Assembly: GCA_946183415.1 (NCBI GenBank)
Contig: CAMHAM010000004.1
Location: 82,470-146,469, forward strand
DNA: 64,000 bases
Direction of reading: 5' to 3'
DNA from: an uncultured Prevotella sp.
GTDB taxonomy: Bacteria; Bacteroidota; Bacteroidia; Bacteroidales; Bacteroidaceae
The notes beneath the pieces were generated by a model. That model was not told where the DNA came from and made no database searches. It saw only the letters and a list, made by a program, of their open reading frames with translations. Position numbers and translations under genes: made by a program. Shown here one piece after another: positions 15,517-24,050 of the stretch. Positions within the stretch are counted from its first letter, which is position 1; every line of letters begins with the position of its first letter.

Positions 15517-17057
15517 AGAAATTTTCACGCAAGCCCATTTCGCTTTTTACCTTTTCGTGCATCCTCAGTATAGCAACACTGTTGTTATACAATATACCAT
15601 TCTTTAATTATGTAGCCGAGACCAGCAATGCGACAGCAGGAGGCCGACTGTTCCTGTTGGGCTCGCTGGTTGTCATCATGTTGGTACTCCACTTCATGAT
15701 GGCCTATCTCACGATGTTTCTCATGCGTATTGTCGGGCGTATCCTGCTGGCCATCCTCGCCATCATCAATGCAACGGCCGTCTATTTCATCATCACCTAC
15801 AGTGTGATGATTGATGCGACAACCATTGAGAACGTCTTCAATACCCGATATTCCGAAGCCTCAGGCTTCTTCAGTTGGTCGCTGTGGACATTTATCTTTG
15901 TCTGCGGTGTACTCCCCGCCCTGTTCTGTCTGCTACAGCCAGTGGTCATCGGCAAAGCCAAGAAGTTGGGCATCTACTGCGGCAGTTCATTGGCCATCAT
16001 TCTCATCATTGCTGCCATGAATATCAGCCAGACGCTATGGATCAGTCAGCACGATACCGAACTGGGGGGACTCCTGCAGCCTTGGTCCTATCTGGTGAAC
16101 ACAGGTCGCGTCATCAGCTTCAGTCAGGAAGAGCAAGCCGAGGAGATTAAGTTGCCCGATGGAAAAATCATGGATGATGAGAAGGCCGTAGTGGTACTCG
16201 TCATTGGCGAGTCGGCACGAAAGGCCAACTTCCAACTCTACGGCTATGAGCGCAAGAACAATCCCCTGCTGTCGAAGGTAGAAGACCTGAAGGTGTATCA
16301 GGCCAACTCATGCGCCACTTACACCACTGCAGGTACGAAAGCCATCCTGGAGCCCAAGAATAGCGACGATCTCTATGAACTGTTGCCCAACTACGCCTAC
16401 CGCATGGGAGCAGATGTCACATGGCGCACCTCCAACTGGGGAGAGCCACCCATCCATATCGGTGAGGGAGAGTATATCACCGACCCAGAACTTGGCAAGC
16501 AATACGGTGTGCCTAACACCTATGACAACATCCTCCTACAAGGGCTGCGTGAGCGCATTGCATCCAGTCAGAAAAACAAGCTGCTCATCGTGCTGCACAC
16601 CAGTACCAGTCACGGTCCGAACTATGCCGATAAATATCCCAAAGAATTCGAGGTGTTTAAGCCGGTGGCCAGAAACGTAGAAGAAGGCGAAAAGAATGTC
16701 GGCACACTGGTCAATGCCTACGACAATACCATCCTCTACACCGACTACCTGTTGGACAGTCTCATCAAGACATTGCGCGGCATGAGCGACAGGAAGTGTG
16801 CGATGATCTTCATCTCCGATCACGGCGAGTCGCTGGGAGAGAACAAGATGTTCATGCACGGTCTGCCCATGAGGCTGGCACCCAAGGAGCAGTATGAGAT
16901 ACCGTTCCTCGTATGGACCTCGAAAGATTTCAGAGACTATAAGACAGCAGATGAACTGCCAAAGGTGCTCGAACAGCATTTCATCTTCCACTCCATTCTC
17001 AACCTGCTGTCCATCCAGTCACCTGCCTACGACCCCAATTTCGATATCTTCAAATAA
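15513..17057 (+). CDS. EptA-like phosphoethanolamine transferase
   Basis: Membrane-anchored sulfatase-fold transferase that would place phosphoethanolamine on lipid A (or another envelope glycan). 514 aa: five N-terminal membrane segments (about 10-190), then a periplasmic alkaline-phosphatase-fold domain. Motifs: VVLVIGESARKANFQLYGY (metal-binding Glu), SCATYTTAGTKAI with the nucleophilic Thr, LHTSTSHGPNY, and IFISDHGESLGE with Asp/His metal ligands. Overlaps the PAP2 gene by ATGA. This pairing suggests phosphate removal followed or accompanied by phosphoethanolamine addition, which in related species lowers sensitivity to cationic peptides. Exact acceptor is not shown by the sequence. Confidence 0.88.
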   Translation: MKKFSRKPISLFTFSCILSIATLLLYNIPFFNYVAETSNATAGGRLFLLGSLVVIMLVLHFMMAYLTMFLMRIVGRILLAILAIINATAVYFIITYSVMIDATTIENVFNTRYSEASGFFSWSLWTFIFVCGVLPALFCLLQPVVIGKAKKLGIYCGSSLAIILIIAAMNISQTLWISQHDTELGGLLQPWSYLVNTGRVISFSQEEQAEEIKLPDGKIMDDEKAVVVLVIGESARKANFQLYGYERKNNPLLSKVEDLKVYQANSCATYTTAGTKAILEPKNSDDLYELLPNYAYRMGADVTWRTSNWGEPPIHIGEGEYITDPELGKQYGVPNTYDNILLQGLRERIASSQKNKLLIVLHTSTSHGPNYADKYPKEFEVFKPVARNVEEGEKNVGTLVNAYDNTILYTDYLLDSLIKTLRGMSDRKCAMIFISDHGESLGENKMFMHGLPMRLAPKEQYEIPFLVWTSKDFRDYKTADELPKVLEQHFIFHSILNLLSIQSPAYDPNFDIFK

Positions 17058-17090
17058 CAATAATCCCTCGCTTTTGGCGAGGGATTGTTG
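17058..17090. terminator. Bidirectional hairpin between eptA-like and TlpA-like genes
   Basis: CAATAATCCCTCGC (17058-17071) pairs with GCGAGGGATTGTTG (17077-17090) around TTTTG: a 14-bp stem with one G-U pair. It lies 1 nt after the plus-strand stop and 10 nt before the minus-strand stop of converging genes. No long T tract on either side. Confidence 0.75.
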
Positions 17091-17100
17091 ATGAAAGAAT

Positions 17101-17649
17101 CTATTTCTGTGCGAAAAGTTCATCGAGGAAAGTATAGAAGGCGGGATCTTCACCGACTACGACTTTCACGAGCTTTCCTTCGGGATCAACGACCACCTTG
17201 GTGGGAAAGCCCTCGATGTTATACTTGGCTCCTAAATCAGGCAATTGCTCGTCGGCACAGCGCACATGCAGCCAAGGCAGCTGATGCTCCTCAACGGCAG
17301 CCTTCCATTTCGTTTCTGTGTCGCGGCAGTCGATGCCGAGAATCTCCATCTTATCCTTATACTTGGCATAGACCTCTTTCATGGCTGGGATACCACGGAT
17401 GCACCAGATGCACCATGAGCCCCAGAAATCGAGAATCACATACTTGCCACGGAGCGATGAGAGCTTCAGAGGATTGCCCTGAAGGTCGGGCAGTTCGAAA
17501 TCGGGCGCCAGGTCAGCATCGGCAGTAGCTGCCTCTACTTGTTCTGCCTCAGTAGCAGGCGCCTCAACGGTTTTCGGGCGTAGCCCACAGGAAGCCACCA
17601 GCGACAATGCAACTGACAGCAGGATCATGGTCAAAAATGATTTTTTCAT
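17101..17649 (-). CDS. TlpA/ResA-like thioredoxin lipoprotein
   Basis: Envelope thiol-disulfide protein. 182 aa: lipoprotein signal peptide with lipobox LVASC (Cys about 21), a low-complexity Ala/Glu linker (PATEAEQVEAATADA), then an AhpC/TSA-Redoxin domain with LAPDFELPDLQGNPLKLSSL and the active-site WCIWC, and the cis-Pro loop EGFPTKVVVD. WCIWC is atypical compared with WCPPC or WCxPC. Monocistronic: its promoter overlaps the terminator of the upstream symporter operon. Electron donor or substrate is not evident. Confidence 0.92.
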   Translation of the reverse strand: MKKSFLTMILLSVALSLVASCGLRPKTVEAPATEAEQVEAATADADLAPDFELPDLQGNPLKLSSLRGKYVILDFWGSWCIWCIRGIPAMKEVYAKYKDKMEILGIDCRDTETKWKAAVEEHQLPWLHVRCADEQLPDLGAKYNIEGFPTKVVVDPEGKLVKVVVGEDPAFYTFLDELFAQK

Positions 17650-17680
17650 ATTCTACGTTTTATTTGTCCTTGACTGGGTG

Positions 17681-17712
17681 CAAAGATACAAAAAATCCGC
17701 GAAACCAACTAA
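17681..17712 (-). promoter_or_regulatory. Promoter of TlpA-like gene
   Basis: Minus-strand TATCTTTG (17681-17688), with a weak -33 (TTAG) 20 nt upstream that lies in the loop of the adjacent terminator hairpin. Confidence 0.6.
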
Positions 17713-17723
17713 AGTTTCGCGGA
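17689..17723 (-). terminator. Terminator of glmS-symporter operon
   Basis: Read on the minus strand: TCCGCGAAAC, loop TTTAGTTG, GTTTCGCGGA, then TTTTTTG. A perfect 10-bp stem and T tract, 28 nt after the symporter stop codon. A classical intrinsic terminator. Confidence 0.9.
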
Positions 17724-17750
17724 AAAAGTGATTTGAAAGTCCTTACACCC

Positions 17751-19274
17751 CTATTCGTAGCACTTGAAAATGCTGTCGACAGTCTGCTGAGGGAGTTTCT
17801 TCGTGAAGAGGCTGACAAGCCAGCAAATAGGGAATCCACCCACCATCGCGATAGCACCACAGTTGATCGGATTGATGGGATTGCCCAGGAGCATGTTGAC
17901 AACCGTGATACCTACACCCCAGGCAAAGCAAGCCCAGACAGAGGCGGTGGTGATGCCACGCCAGTATAGACCAAGCATAAAGGGTGCGAGGAAAGCCCCG
18001 GCAAGGGCTCCCCAAGAGATTCCCATGAGCTGAGCGATAAATGTAGGAGGATTCAGTGCGATAAGCAGGGAAATGGCAATGAAGAACATGATGAGCACGC
18101 GCATCACCACAACCTTACGACGCTCGATCTTCTCAGCCACGATATCGTCGATCGCCCCATCTTCCACCTCACCAGGGAGTGACTTCTTGTCGCGATAGAT
18201 GAGGTCGAGGGTCATGGTCGAGGAAGAGGTGAGCACGAGTGAGGCCAAGGTCGACATGGAGGCTGAGAGTACCAGCAGCACTACCAAGGCAATGAGCACA
18301 TCGGGCAACGTGACAAGCATCGAAGGGACAATAGAGTCGAAGGCGAGCTTGCCGTTGGGCAGCACGGGAGGCATGCCAAAGAGGCGTCCAAAACCTCCGA
18401 GGAAGTAACAGCCACCAGCCACGACGAAGGCGAAGACGGTGGAGATGACAGTTCCACGATGGATGGCACTCTCGTCGGTGATAGAATAGAACTTACCAAC
18501 CATCTGAGGGAGGCCCCAGGTGCCGAGCGAAGTCAGGACGACGACACCCAACAGATTCCACGGATCAGGTCCGAACCATGAGGCAAACCCGCCATTGACT
18601 GCAGGATCAGTATCGGAAGGCATGGCAGCCAGACGCTCGACAGCATTGAAGAGACCGCCCTGAATATTGAGTACAGCGAGGATGACAGCCACAATGCCAA
18701 AGAGCATGATGATACCCTGAATGAAATCGTTCATGGCAGTAGCCTTGTAACCACCGAGGATGACATAGACAGCCGTGAGGGCAGCCATAATGATCACACA
18801 GTACTCATAAGGGATGCCGAAACCCATCTCGAAGAGCGTAGAGATGCCCTTGTAGACACCAGCCGTGTAAGGAATGAGGAACACAAAGGCAATGACCGAG
18901 GCCACGATGCGCAGTCCCTGATCGGCAAAACGGGTACCAAAGAAGTCGGGCATCGTGCGCGACTCAATATGCTGGGTCATCAGCTTGGTGCGACGTCCCA
19001 GGATGAGCCAGGCGAGCAGCGAACCGATGACTGCATTACCCACACCAATCCAGGTAGAGGAAAGACCATATTTCCAACCGAACTGTCCGGCATAGCCCAC
19101 GAAGACCACTGCTGAGAAATAAGAGGTACCAAAGGCGAAGGCTGTGAGCCAGGGACCTACGGAACGCCCGCCCAATACGAATCCATCGACACTGCTGGTC
19201 TGCTTGCGGGTGTAGATTCCCACGCCAATCATCACGGCCAGAAAGATGATCGTTAATGTTATCTTGATAATCAT
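17751..19274 (-). CDS. Sodium/solute symporter (SSF family)
   Basis: Inner-membrane Na+-coupled transporter, 507 aa with about 13 hydrophobic segments. SSF features: TRKQTSSVDGFVLGGRSVGPW near the N-terminus, FGTSYFSAVVFVGYAGQFGWKYG, RFADQGLRIVASVIAFVFLIPYTAG, GGYKATAMNDFIQG and WGLPQMVGKFYSITDESAIHRG. The substrate cannot be told from sequence; the family covers sugars, amino acids, pantothenate and monocarboxylates. It is the last gene of a tight minus run (glmS, transpeptidase, porin, symporter; gaps 14, 24 and 42 nt), and the outer-membrane porin just upstream suggests the two form an uptake pair across both membranes. Confidence 0.93.
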   Translation of the reverse strand: MIIKITLTIIFLAVMIGVGIYTRKQTSSVDGFVLGGRSVGPWLTAFAFGTSYFSAVVFVGYAGQFGWKYGLSSTWIGVGNAVIGSLLAWLILGRRTKLMTQHIESRTMPDFFGTRFADQGLRIVASVIAFVFLIPYTAGVYKGISTLFEMGFGIPYEYCVIIMAALTAVYVILGGYKATAMNDFIQGIIMLFGIVAVILAVLNIQGGLFNAVERLAAMPSDTDPAVNGGFASWFGPDPWNLLGVVVLTSLGTWGLPQMVGKFYSITDESAIHRGTVISTVFAFVVAGGCYFLGGFGRLFGMPPVLPNGKLAFDSIVPSMLVTLPDVLIALVVLLVLSASMSTLASLVLTSSSTMTLDLIYRDKKSLPGEVEDGAIDDIVAEKIERRKVVVMRVLIMFFIAISLLIALNPPTFIAQLMGISWGALAGAFLAPFMLGLYWRGITTASVWACFAWGVGITVVNMLLGNPINPINCGAIAMVGGFPICWLVSLFTKKLPQQTVDSIFKCYE

Positions 19275-19316
19275 TTCTTTACCTTTTTACTTTTTTACTT
19301 TTTTACCTTTTTACCT

Positions 19317-20414
19317 TTAAAACGCCACCTGCACCTGGGCCTGAAGCCAATTGTAGTCGTTGGTGGAGATGTTCTCGCCAACGAGGCAGCGAGTATACTG
19401 CAACTGCAAGCGGCACTTCTTATAGAACCAGTACTGAAGACCGATGGTCAGATTGGTCTGATCCCAACCGTCAACCTTCGTATTACGGTCGAAAGTCTCA
19501 CCACTGGCTACGACATCGAGTGCATCGACTACAGGAATACAGATGGTGGCATAGCCACCGCGAGAGCCGACATCGCCATCCTGACCACCAAGCCACTCGG
19601 CACGGATGCTGGCAGGACGAGCTTCTTTATATTTGGCAGGTGAGTAGGCCCGGGTCTTATACTCGACACCCACGCTGTAACGGTTGCGCTTGTAATTGTC
19701 GCCCACCTTGATGTCCGGGTTCCACGCTGCCGTTCCTACGGCACAGCCTGTGCCCAGGTATCCTGAGGCCACGAAGCGCAAGCCGGCCACCGGGCGCACT
19801 TCAAGCTTGGCGATGAAATCTTTCTGGTTGTTCTGGTCCTTACGGTTGATGCCCTGTCCGCTCATCAGTGCAAGCTCGTAGTGTAAGAGTCCCTTGGCGA
19901 GGTCACCAAAGACTTCGAGACCCATGTCGCGGCCATAGTTCACGCCATTAAGAGGATCGGGACCTTCGCCCGCCAAATAGAGCACGGCCTGCGAATAGAC
20001 ATCGATCAACTCGAGCTGTGTCGGCGAAAGGGGATTCTCCATAGTGTAGGAGTGCTTGAACTGTCCGAGACGGACGGTCAGCTCATTGCCCTTGGAAAAG
20101 CGATAGTCTGTATAGAATTCCTGTACGACACTCGAGAAGTCGTGCATGAAGAGGAATGACCAGCGATCGGTGATGCGTGCCTTTGCCCATAGTAGCGTGC
20201 GTTTAAGGTTATACGAATTGGTGTTGACTCCATTGGGATTCTGGTATGACCAGCCCGCCTGCGCATAGCCGTTAAAAGTGATGCGACTCGTGAGTTCCTT
20301 CAGCCAATTGGGCTCTTTACTCTTCTTCTCTGTCTGTTGCCCCATAGCGGCAACGCTGCTGAACACGGCCAGAACGACGGCCAGTGTACGCCATTTGTTT
20401 GTTTTCTGTTTCAT
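19317..20414 (-). CDS. Phosphate-selective-porin-like outer membrane protein
   Basis: OprO/OprP-type outer-membrane beta-barrel, 365 aa. Signal peptide MKQKTNKWRTLAVVLAVFSS..AMG followed by a short linker and repeated amphipathic strands (FNGYAQAGWSYQN, LLWAKARITDRWSFLFMHDF, RLGQFKHSYTMENPLSP), ending in an aromatic-type terminal strand (WLQAQVQVAF) as needed for BAM recognition. The LGQFK..ENPLS segment is characteristic. Substrate unknown. It sits between a transpeptidase gene and the symporter in one operon, which points to a role in nutrient entry linked to the symporter. Confidence 0.88.
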   Translation of the reverse strand: MKQKTNKWRTLAVVLAVFSSVAAMGQQTEKKSKEPNWLKELTSRITFNGYAQAGWSYQNPNGVNTNSYNLKRTLLWAKARITDRWSFLFMHDFSSVVQEFYTDYRFSKGNELTVRLGQFKHSYTMENPLSPTQLELIDVYSQAVLYLAGEGPDPLNGVNYGRDMGLEVFGDLAKGLLHYELALMSGQGINRKDQNNQKDFIAKLEVRPVAGLRFVASGYLGTGCAVGTAAWNPDIKVGDNYKRNRYSVGVEYKTRAYSPAKYKEARPASIRAEWLGGQDGDVGSRGGYATICIPVVDALDVVASGETFDRNTKVDGWDQTNLTIGLQYWFYKKCRLQLQYTRCLVGENISTNDYNWLQAQVQVAF

Positions 20415-20438
20415 CTTGTCATTGTTTTTTATTGGTTG

Positions 20439-21554
20439 TTATTTATTGATCAGTTTGTTTTCGATGCGTTTGGCACGAGCCTCAGAGGCAGCAGAGAGCT
20501 TGCCTTTGAGATAAGCCTCCATCATAAGTCCTGCGACAGGAGCAGCGAGGTCGGCACCAAAGCCACCATGTTCGATATATACCGAGATAGCAATCTTCGG
20601 ATCGTTCATGGGTGCAAAGGCGATAAAAGCCGAGTGATCTTCTCCAGAGTTCTCGATGGTGCCTGTCTTCCCACAGATGGGATAAGAAGTCTTGATGCTG
20701 GTGGCAGTGCCCTTCTCAACGGCGAGGCGCATACCTTCGATGACAGGTGCATAAGCCTCAGGCTTCACCTTCGTCCGGCGCTTGGTGAGATACCGCTGGT
20801 TCTTCGTATCCTTATGGATATGAGGCACATAATACCAACCACGATTAGCGATGGTGACAGCGAGGTTACAGAGTTGCAATGGCGTGCAGGTGACATCCCC
20901 CTGCCCCATACCAGCCCACCAGATGGTCTTTCCGTCCCATCCGTCTTTATAGCGGCGGTTCAGATAGTCGGCACCAGCCAAGAGTCCTCCTTGTTCGCCC
21001 TGGATATCAATGTGCATGGGACCTCCCAGTCCCATCGACTGCATATACGTCCGCCAGGTATTGATGGCTTCATCGCGGGAGTCGTACATAAAATCATCAT
21101 TGATCATCGAACCGAAGTTCACGATAAACCAAGTGTTGCACGACTGTGCGAGGGCATCTCTCAGATTGAGTGGCGAACGGTGCTTATGACACCCCACCTT
21201 GATATTACCATCTGTAATGCCACTATTGCACTCCATCTTCGTATCAGGGGTGACAAAGCCTTCTGACAAGAGCGTCAGCGCCTGAGCCGTCTTGAAGGTA
21301 GAGCCTGGGGCCTGAGGCTTGCCGATGGCCTGGCGCACATCACTGCCATTGGGCGTGTTCGTAGCCAGACAGAGAATCTCGCCATTGGCCGGATTGATGG
21401 CCACGATAGCCCCCGTCTTTCCCTTCAGCAGGCGCTCACCCAACTGCTGAAGCACAGGGCGCAAGGTCAATGATCCGTCAGCGGGTAATCCCTGTGCAGC
21501 GACCCGAATGACCAAAGTCAGACAGCAGAAGAGCGTAATCAGTGATCTGTGCAT
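20439..21554 (-). CDS. Minimal penicillin-binding transpeptidase
   Basis: D,D-transpeptidase domain protein, 371 aa, exported (signal peptide MHRSLITLFCCLTLVIRVAAQG). Active-site motifs: GSTFK (SxxK, about residue 93), SCN (SxN), and KTGT. It lacks the N-terminal dimerisation/pedestal domain and membrane anchor of a full PBP2, and has a cleavable-looking signal rather than a transmembrane anchor, so it may be periplasmic. The order of motifs and sequence (WWAGMGQGDVTCTPLQLCN) resembles PBP2. Starts 14 nt after glmS; glmS makes the amino sugar precursor of peptidoglycan, so the pairing is functionally sensible. Confidence 0.92.
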   Translation of the reverse strand: MHRSLITLFCCLTLVIRVAAQGLPADGSLTLRPVLQQLGERLLKGKTGAIVAINPANGEILCLATNTPNGSDVRQAIGKPQAPGSTFKTAQALTLLSEGFVTPDTKMECNSGITDGNIKVGCHKHRSPLNLRDALAQSCNTWFIVNFGSMINDDFMYDSRDEAINTWRTYMQSMGLGGPMHIDIQGEQGGLLAGADYLNRRYKDGWDGKTIWWAGMGQGDVTCTPLQLCNLAVTIANRGWYYVPHIHKDTKNQRYLTKRRTKVKPEAYAPVIEGMRLAVEKGTATSIKTSYPICGKTGTIENSGEDHSAFIAFAPMNDPKIAISVYIEHGGFGADLAAPVAGLMMEAYLKGKLSAASEARAKRIENKLINK

Positions 21555-21568
21555 AGTGGATGAAGCAA

Positions 21569-23413
21569 TTATTCTACAGTGACAGACTTGGCCAAGTTAC
21601 GAGGCTGATCGACATTTTTGCCCTTGCACACAGCAACATGATAAGCCAGAAGCTGCAAAGGAATGGTGGCTACCAATGGTTCGAGGCACTCCATGACATC
21701 AGGCAGTTCGATGACCTCGTCGGCTATATGGGCAATGGTATCATCACCCTTCGAGACGAGGGCAATCACCCTACCCTGACGCGCCTTGATCTCCTGAATG
21801 TTGGAGAGCACTTTCTCATACATGGCATTATGGGTGGCAATGACGATAACAGGCATATCCGAGTCGATCAGGGCAATCGGACCATGCTTCATCTCTGCAG
21901 CAGGATAGCCCTCAGCATGGATATAAGAAATCTCCTTCAGCTTCAGGGCACCTTCGAGGGCTACGGGATAAGAGTAGCCTCGACCCAGATAGAGGAAGTT
22001 GTGGGCATAAGTAAAAGTACGGGCGAGGTCGGCCACCTTTTCATTGGTCTTCAGCACCTCACGGATCTTATCAGGAATCTCACTGAGTCCTTTCACTATC
22101 TTCAGATACTCATCGCGATGAATAGTGCCCTTGGCTTCGCCCATGGCAAGCGCTATCATCGTGAGCACCGTCACCTGACCCGTGAAAGCCTTCGTAGAAG
22201 CCACACCGATCTCAGGTCCTACATGAATATAGGTACCCGTATCGGTAGCTCTGGGAATCGACGAGCCGATGGCATTGCAGATGCCATAGATGAAAGCACC
22301 TTTCTCCTTAGCCAACTGAACAGCTGCCAGGGTATCGGCAGTCTCACCACTCTGGGAGATTGCCACCACGACATCATCCTTACCGACCACAGGGTTACGA
22401 TAACGGAACTCGCTGGCATACTCCACTTCGACGGGGATACGCACGAGCGACTCGATAATCTGCTTGCCTATCAGACCAGCATGCCACGATGTGCCACAGG
22501 CCACTATCACCACACGCTTGGCATTGAGCATCTGCCGACGGTAGTCTATCAGAGCAGAGAGTGTCACATGATCGGCCTCGACATTCACCCGTCCGCGCAT
22601 GCAGTTGGTGAGGCACTCTGGCTGTTCGAAGATCTCCTTGAGCATAAAGTGAGGATATCCGCCCTTCTCAATCTGTCCGAGATTGATATCGACGGTCTTC
22701 ACCGTCAGTTCCTGCTCCTCACCGAGGATGCTGACAACCTTCAGTTCCTCCCCACGACGGATCACAGCGATATTGCCATCCTCGAGATACACGACCTTGT
22801 CGGTATACTCCACGATGGGACTGGCATCAGAGCCCAAGAAGAACTCATCCTCGCCGATGCCGACCACCAGCGGACTCTGTTTACGAGCCGCAATGATCTG
22901 GTCAGGATTGCGCTTGTCGAGCACTGCAATGGCATAGGCTCCGATCACCTGATAGAGTGCCACCTGAACAGCCGTCAGGAGGTCGAGCTGTTTATGCTCC
23001 TTGATGTATTCTATGAGTTGTACGAGCACCTCCGTGTCTGTGTCAGACACAAAAGTAACGCCCTTTGCCTGGAGTTTCTCCTTCAACTCTGCATAATTCT
23101 CGATGATACCGTTATGAATGATCGCCAGGTTATGACTCTCTGAATAATGGGGATGGGCGTTGCGCGAAGACGGTTCGCCATGAGTGGCCCAACGCGTGTG
23201 GGCAATTCCGATATGCCCACTCACATCCTTATCGTTGCAATAATCGCAGAGATTATCTACTTTGCCCTTCGATTTATACACATTCAGCTCGCCGGCACTA
23301 TTAATCATAGCCACACCAGCACTGTCGTAACCACGATATTCCAAACGGCGTAAGCCCTTTATCAGGATAGGGAAAGCGTCTTTATTTCCTATATAACCAA
23401 CTATTCCACACAT
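21569..23413 (-). CDS. glmS: Glutamine-fructose-6-phosphate aminotransferase
   Basis: Makes glucosamine 6-phosphate from fructose 6-phosphate and glutamine, first step to peptidoglycan and LPS amino sugars. 614 aa. N-terminal class II amidotransferase with catalytic Cys directly after Met (MCGIVGYIGNKD), HTRWATHGEPSSRNAHPH, and two SIS domains (CGTSWHAG, SQSGETADT); C-terminal AKSVTVE with Lys at the usual place. The 527-aa plus-strand ORF over the same bases is an antisense shadow. Good promoter upstream. First gene of the four-gene minus operon. Confidence 0.98.
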   Translation of the reverse strand: MCGIVGYIGNKDAFPILIKGLRRLEYRGYDSAGVAMINSAGELNVYKSKGKVDNLCDYCNDKDVSGHIGIAHTRWATHGEPSSRNAHPHYSESHNLAIIHNGIIENYAELKEKLQAKGVTFVSDTDTEVLVQLIEYIKEHKQLDLLTAVQVALYQVIGAYAIAVLDKRNPDQIIAARKQSPLVVGIGEDEFFLGSDASPIVEYTDKVVYLEDGNIAVIRRGEELKVVSILGEEQELTVKTVDINLGQIEKGGYPHFMLKEIFEQPECLTNCMRGRVNVEADHVTLSALIDYRRQMLNAKRVVIVACGTSWHAGLIGKQIIESLVRIPVEVEYASEFRYRNPVVGKDDVVVAISQSGETADTLAAVQLAKEKGAFIYGICNAIGSSIPRATDTGTYIHVGPEIGVASTKAFTGQVTVLTMIALAMGEAKGTIHRDEYLKIVKGLSEIPDKIREVLKTNEKVADLARTFTYAHNFLYLGRGYSYPVALEGALKLKEISYIHAEGYPAAEMKHGPIALIDSDMPVIVIATHNAMYEKVLSNIQEIKARQGRVIALVSKGDDTIAHIADEVIELPDVMECLEPLVATIPLQLLAYHVAVCKGKNVDQPRNLAKSVTVE

Positions 23414-23456
23414 ACTTCAGTCTGTCTTTTTGTCGTTAAAGTTTTGATTTCGGCTG

Positions 23457-23487
23457 CAAATTTACACATTATTCTCGAAAAACCAAG
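23457..23487 (-). promoter_or_regulatory. Promoter of glmS operon
   Basis: Minus-strand CTTG and TAAATTTG (23457-23464) with 19 nt between them, ending about 43 nt before the glmS start. Confidence 0.65.
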
Positions 23488-23531
23488 CAAAAAGACAGTA
23501 TTTTTTATTTATTTGTAGAAATACCCCGAGA

Positions 23532-23614
23532 TGCTTGAAGCCTCCAGGAGGATCGTTTGGAGGCTCCAAAAGGGTCGTTTGGAGCCTCCATTCACCCCGT
23601 TTGGAGCCTCCAAA
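23532..23614. repeat. Tandem short palindromes around GGAGCCTCCA
   Basis: Three to four spaced copies of a TTTGGAGCCTCCA-like palindrome (GAAGCCTCCAGG, CGTTTGGAGGCTCCAAAA, CGTTTGGAGCCTCCATTC, CGTTTGGAGCCTCCAAACG), about 23 nt apart. Each can form a small hairpin. The arrangement resembles the GTCCCA array at 46676-46742. No gene here. Confidence 0.8.
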
Positions 23615-23635
23615 CGTCCTCCCCCGCCGCGGGGC

Positions 23636-23744
23636 CATGGTGGTCAGTCATGCCCCTACGGGTGAGCACCCCTCGTCATACCCCCTTCTTAAGGGGGTAT
23701 AGAGGGGGTACTGCTCACCCTACGGGAAGCATGACTACCACAAT
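23636..23744. repeat. Nested long inverted repeat
   Basis: Outer arms of about 30 nt (TGGTGGTCAGTCATGCCCCT..GGGTGAGCA at 23638-23668; TGCTCACCCTACGGGAAGCA..CTACCACA at 23712-23742) pair imperfectly, and an inner ATACCCCCTT / AAGGGGGTAT palindrome with a 3-nt loop sits at 23678-23700. The structure could form a large cruciform or RNA hairpin. It is non-coding and resembles a small non-autonomous mobile element, but no target-site duplication was recognised. Confidence 0.75.
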
Positions 23745-23798
23745 GCGGTTTTCGAACCATAAAATTTCGCTCAGAACGGGAAAATAAGACTGTTTTTG

Positions 23799-23830
23799 TT
23801 TGGTAGTTTCCGATATATTGACTAACTTTG
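23799..23830 (+). promoter_or_regulatory. Promoter in front of broken lipoprotein gene
   Basis: TTTG (23799-23802) and TAACTTTG (23823-23830) with 20 nt between them, about 28 nt before the ATG at 23859. A full promoter that now drives only a gene fragment. Confidence 0.7.
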
Positions 23831-23858
23831 CAGCAGAATAACCAATCACCATTAAAGT

Positions 23859-23951
23859 ATGAAGCAAAAACGAACTTTTCTTAACTGGCTTCTCCTGCTG
23901 ATGATGACGGTGGGAATGACGTCGTGCCAGGGGCTTCTGCTGTCTCGATGA
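23859..23951 (+). pseudogene. Truncated lipoprotein gene
   Basis: A 30-codon reading frame, absent from the ORF track: a lysine-rich start (MKQKRTFLNW), a hydrophobic run (LLLLMMTVGM) and a lipobox TSC at residues 21-23, then QGLLLSR and a stop. It keeps the promoter, start and signal peptide of an exported lipoprotein but breaks off eight residues after the Cys, where the sequence switches to unrelated debris in the opposite orientation. I take it as the 5' stump of a disrupted gene. A genuine micro-lipoprotein is possible but less likely. Confidence 0.6.
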
Positions 23952-24050
23952 TGAATCTGCCGCGATGTTCGTAGAGGTTGAACCAACGAACGAATAGCCT
24001 GTTACGGAAAGCCTGCTTACGGTCGCCTGTATCGGCCAAATAAAGAAATG
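23930..24050 (-). pseudogene. Antisense protein-coding debris (DUF6169-like tail?)
   Basis: Read on the minus strand from about 24046, the frame gives ADTGDRKQAFRNRLFVRWFN and then LYEHRGRFIIETAEAP. The RKxxFRxRLFxRWF pattern with a C-terminal strand resembles the end of small Bacteroidetes proteins of the DUF6169 type, though I cannot confirm the family. There is no start codon in this frame nearby, and it overlaps the end of the truncated lipoprotein gene on the other strand. Probably a gene fragment left by recombination. Confidence 0.35.

Noticed and set aside
21560-23143. 527-aa plus-strand ORF opposite glmS
   Set aside because: Fully antisense to an unmistakable glmS gene; composition (many His, Leu, Ile) is typical of a shadow frame and there is no promoter or domain.
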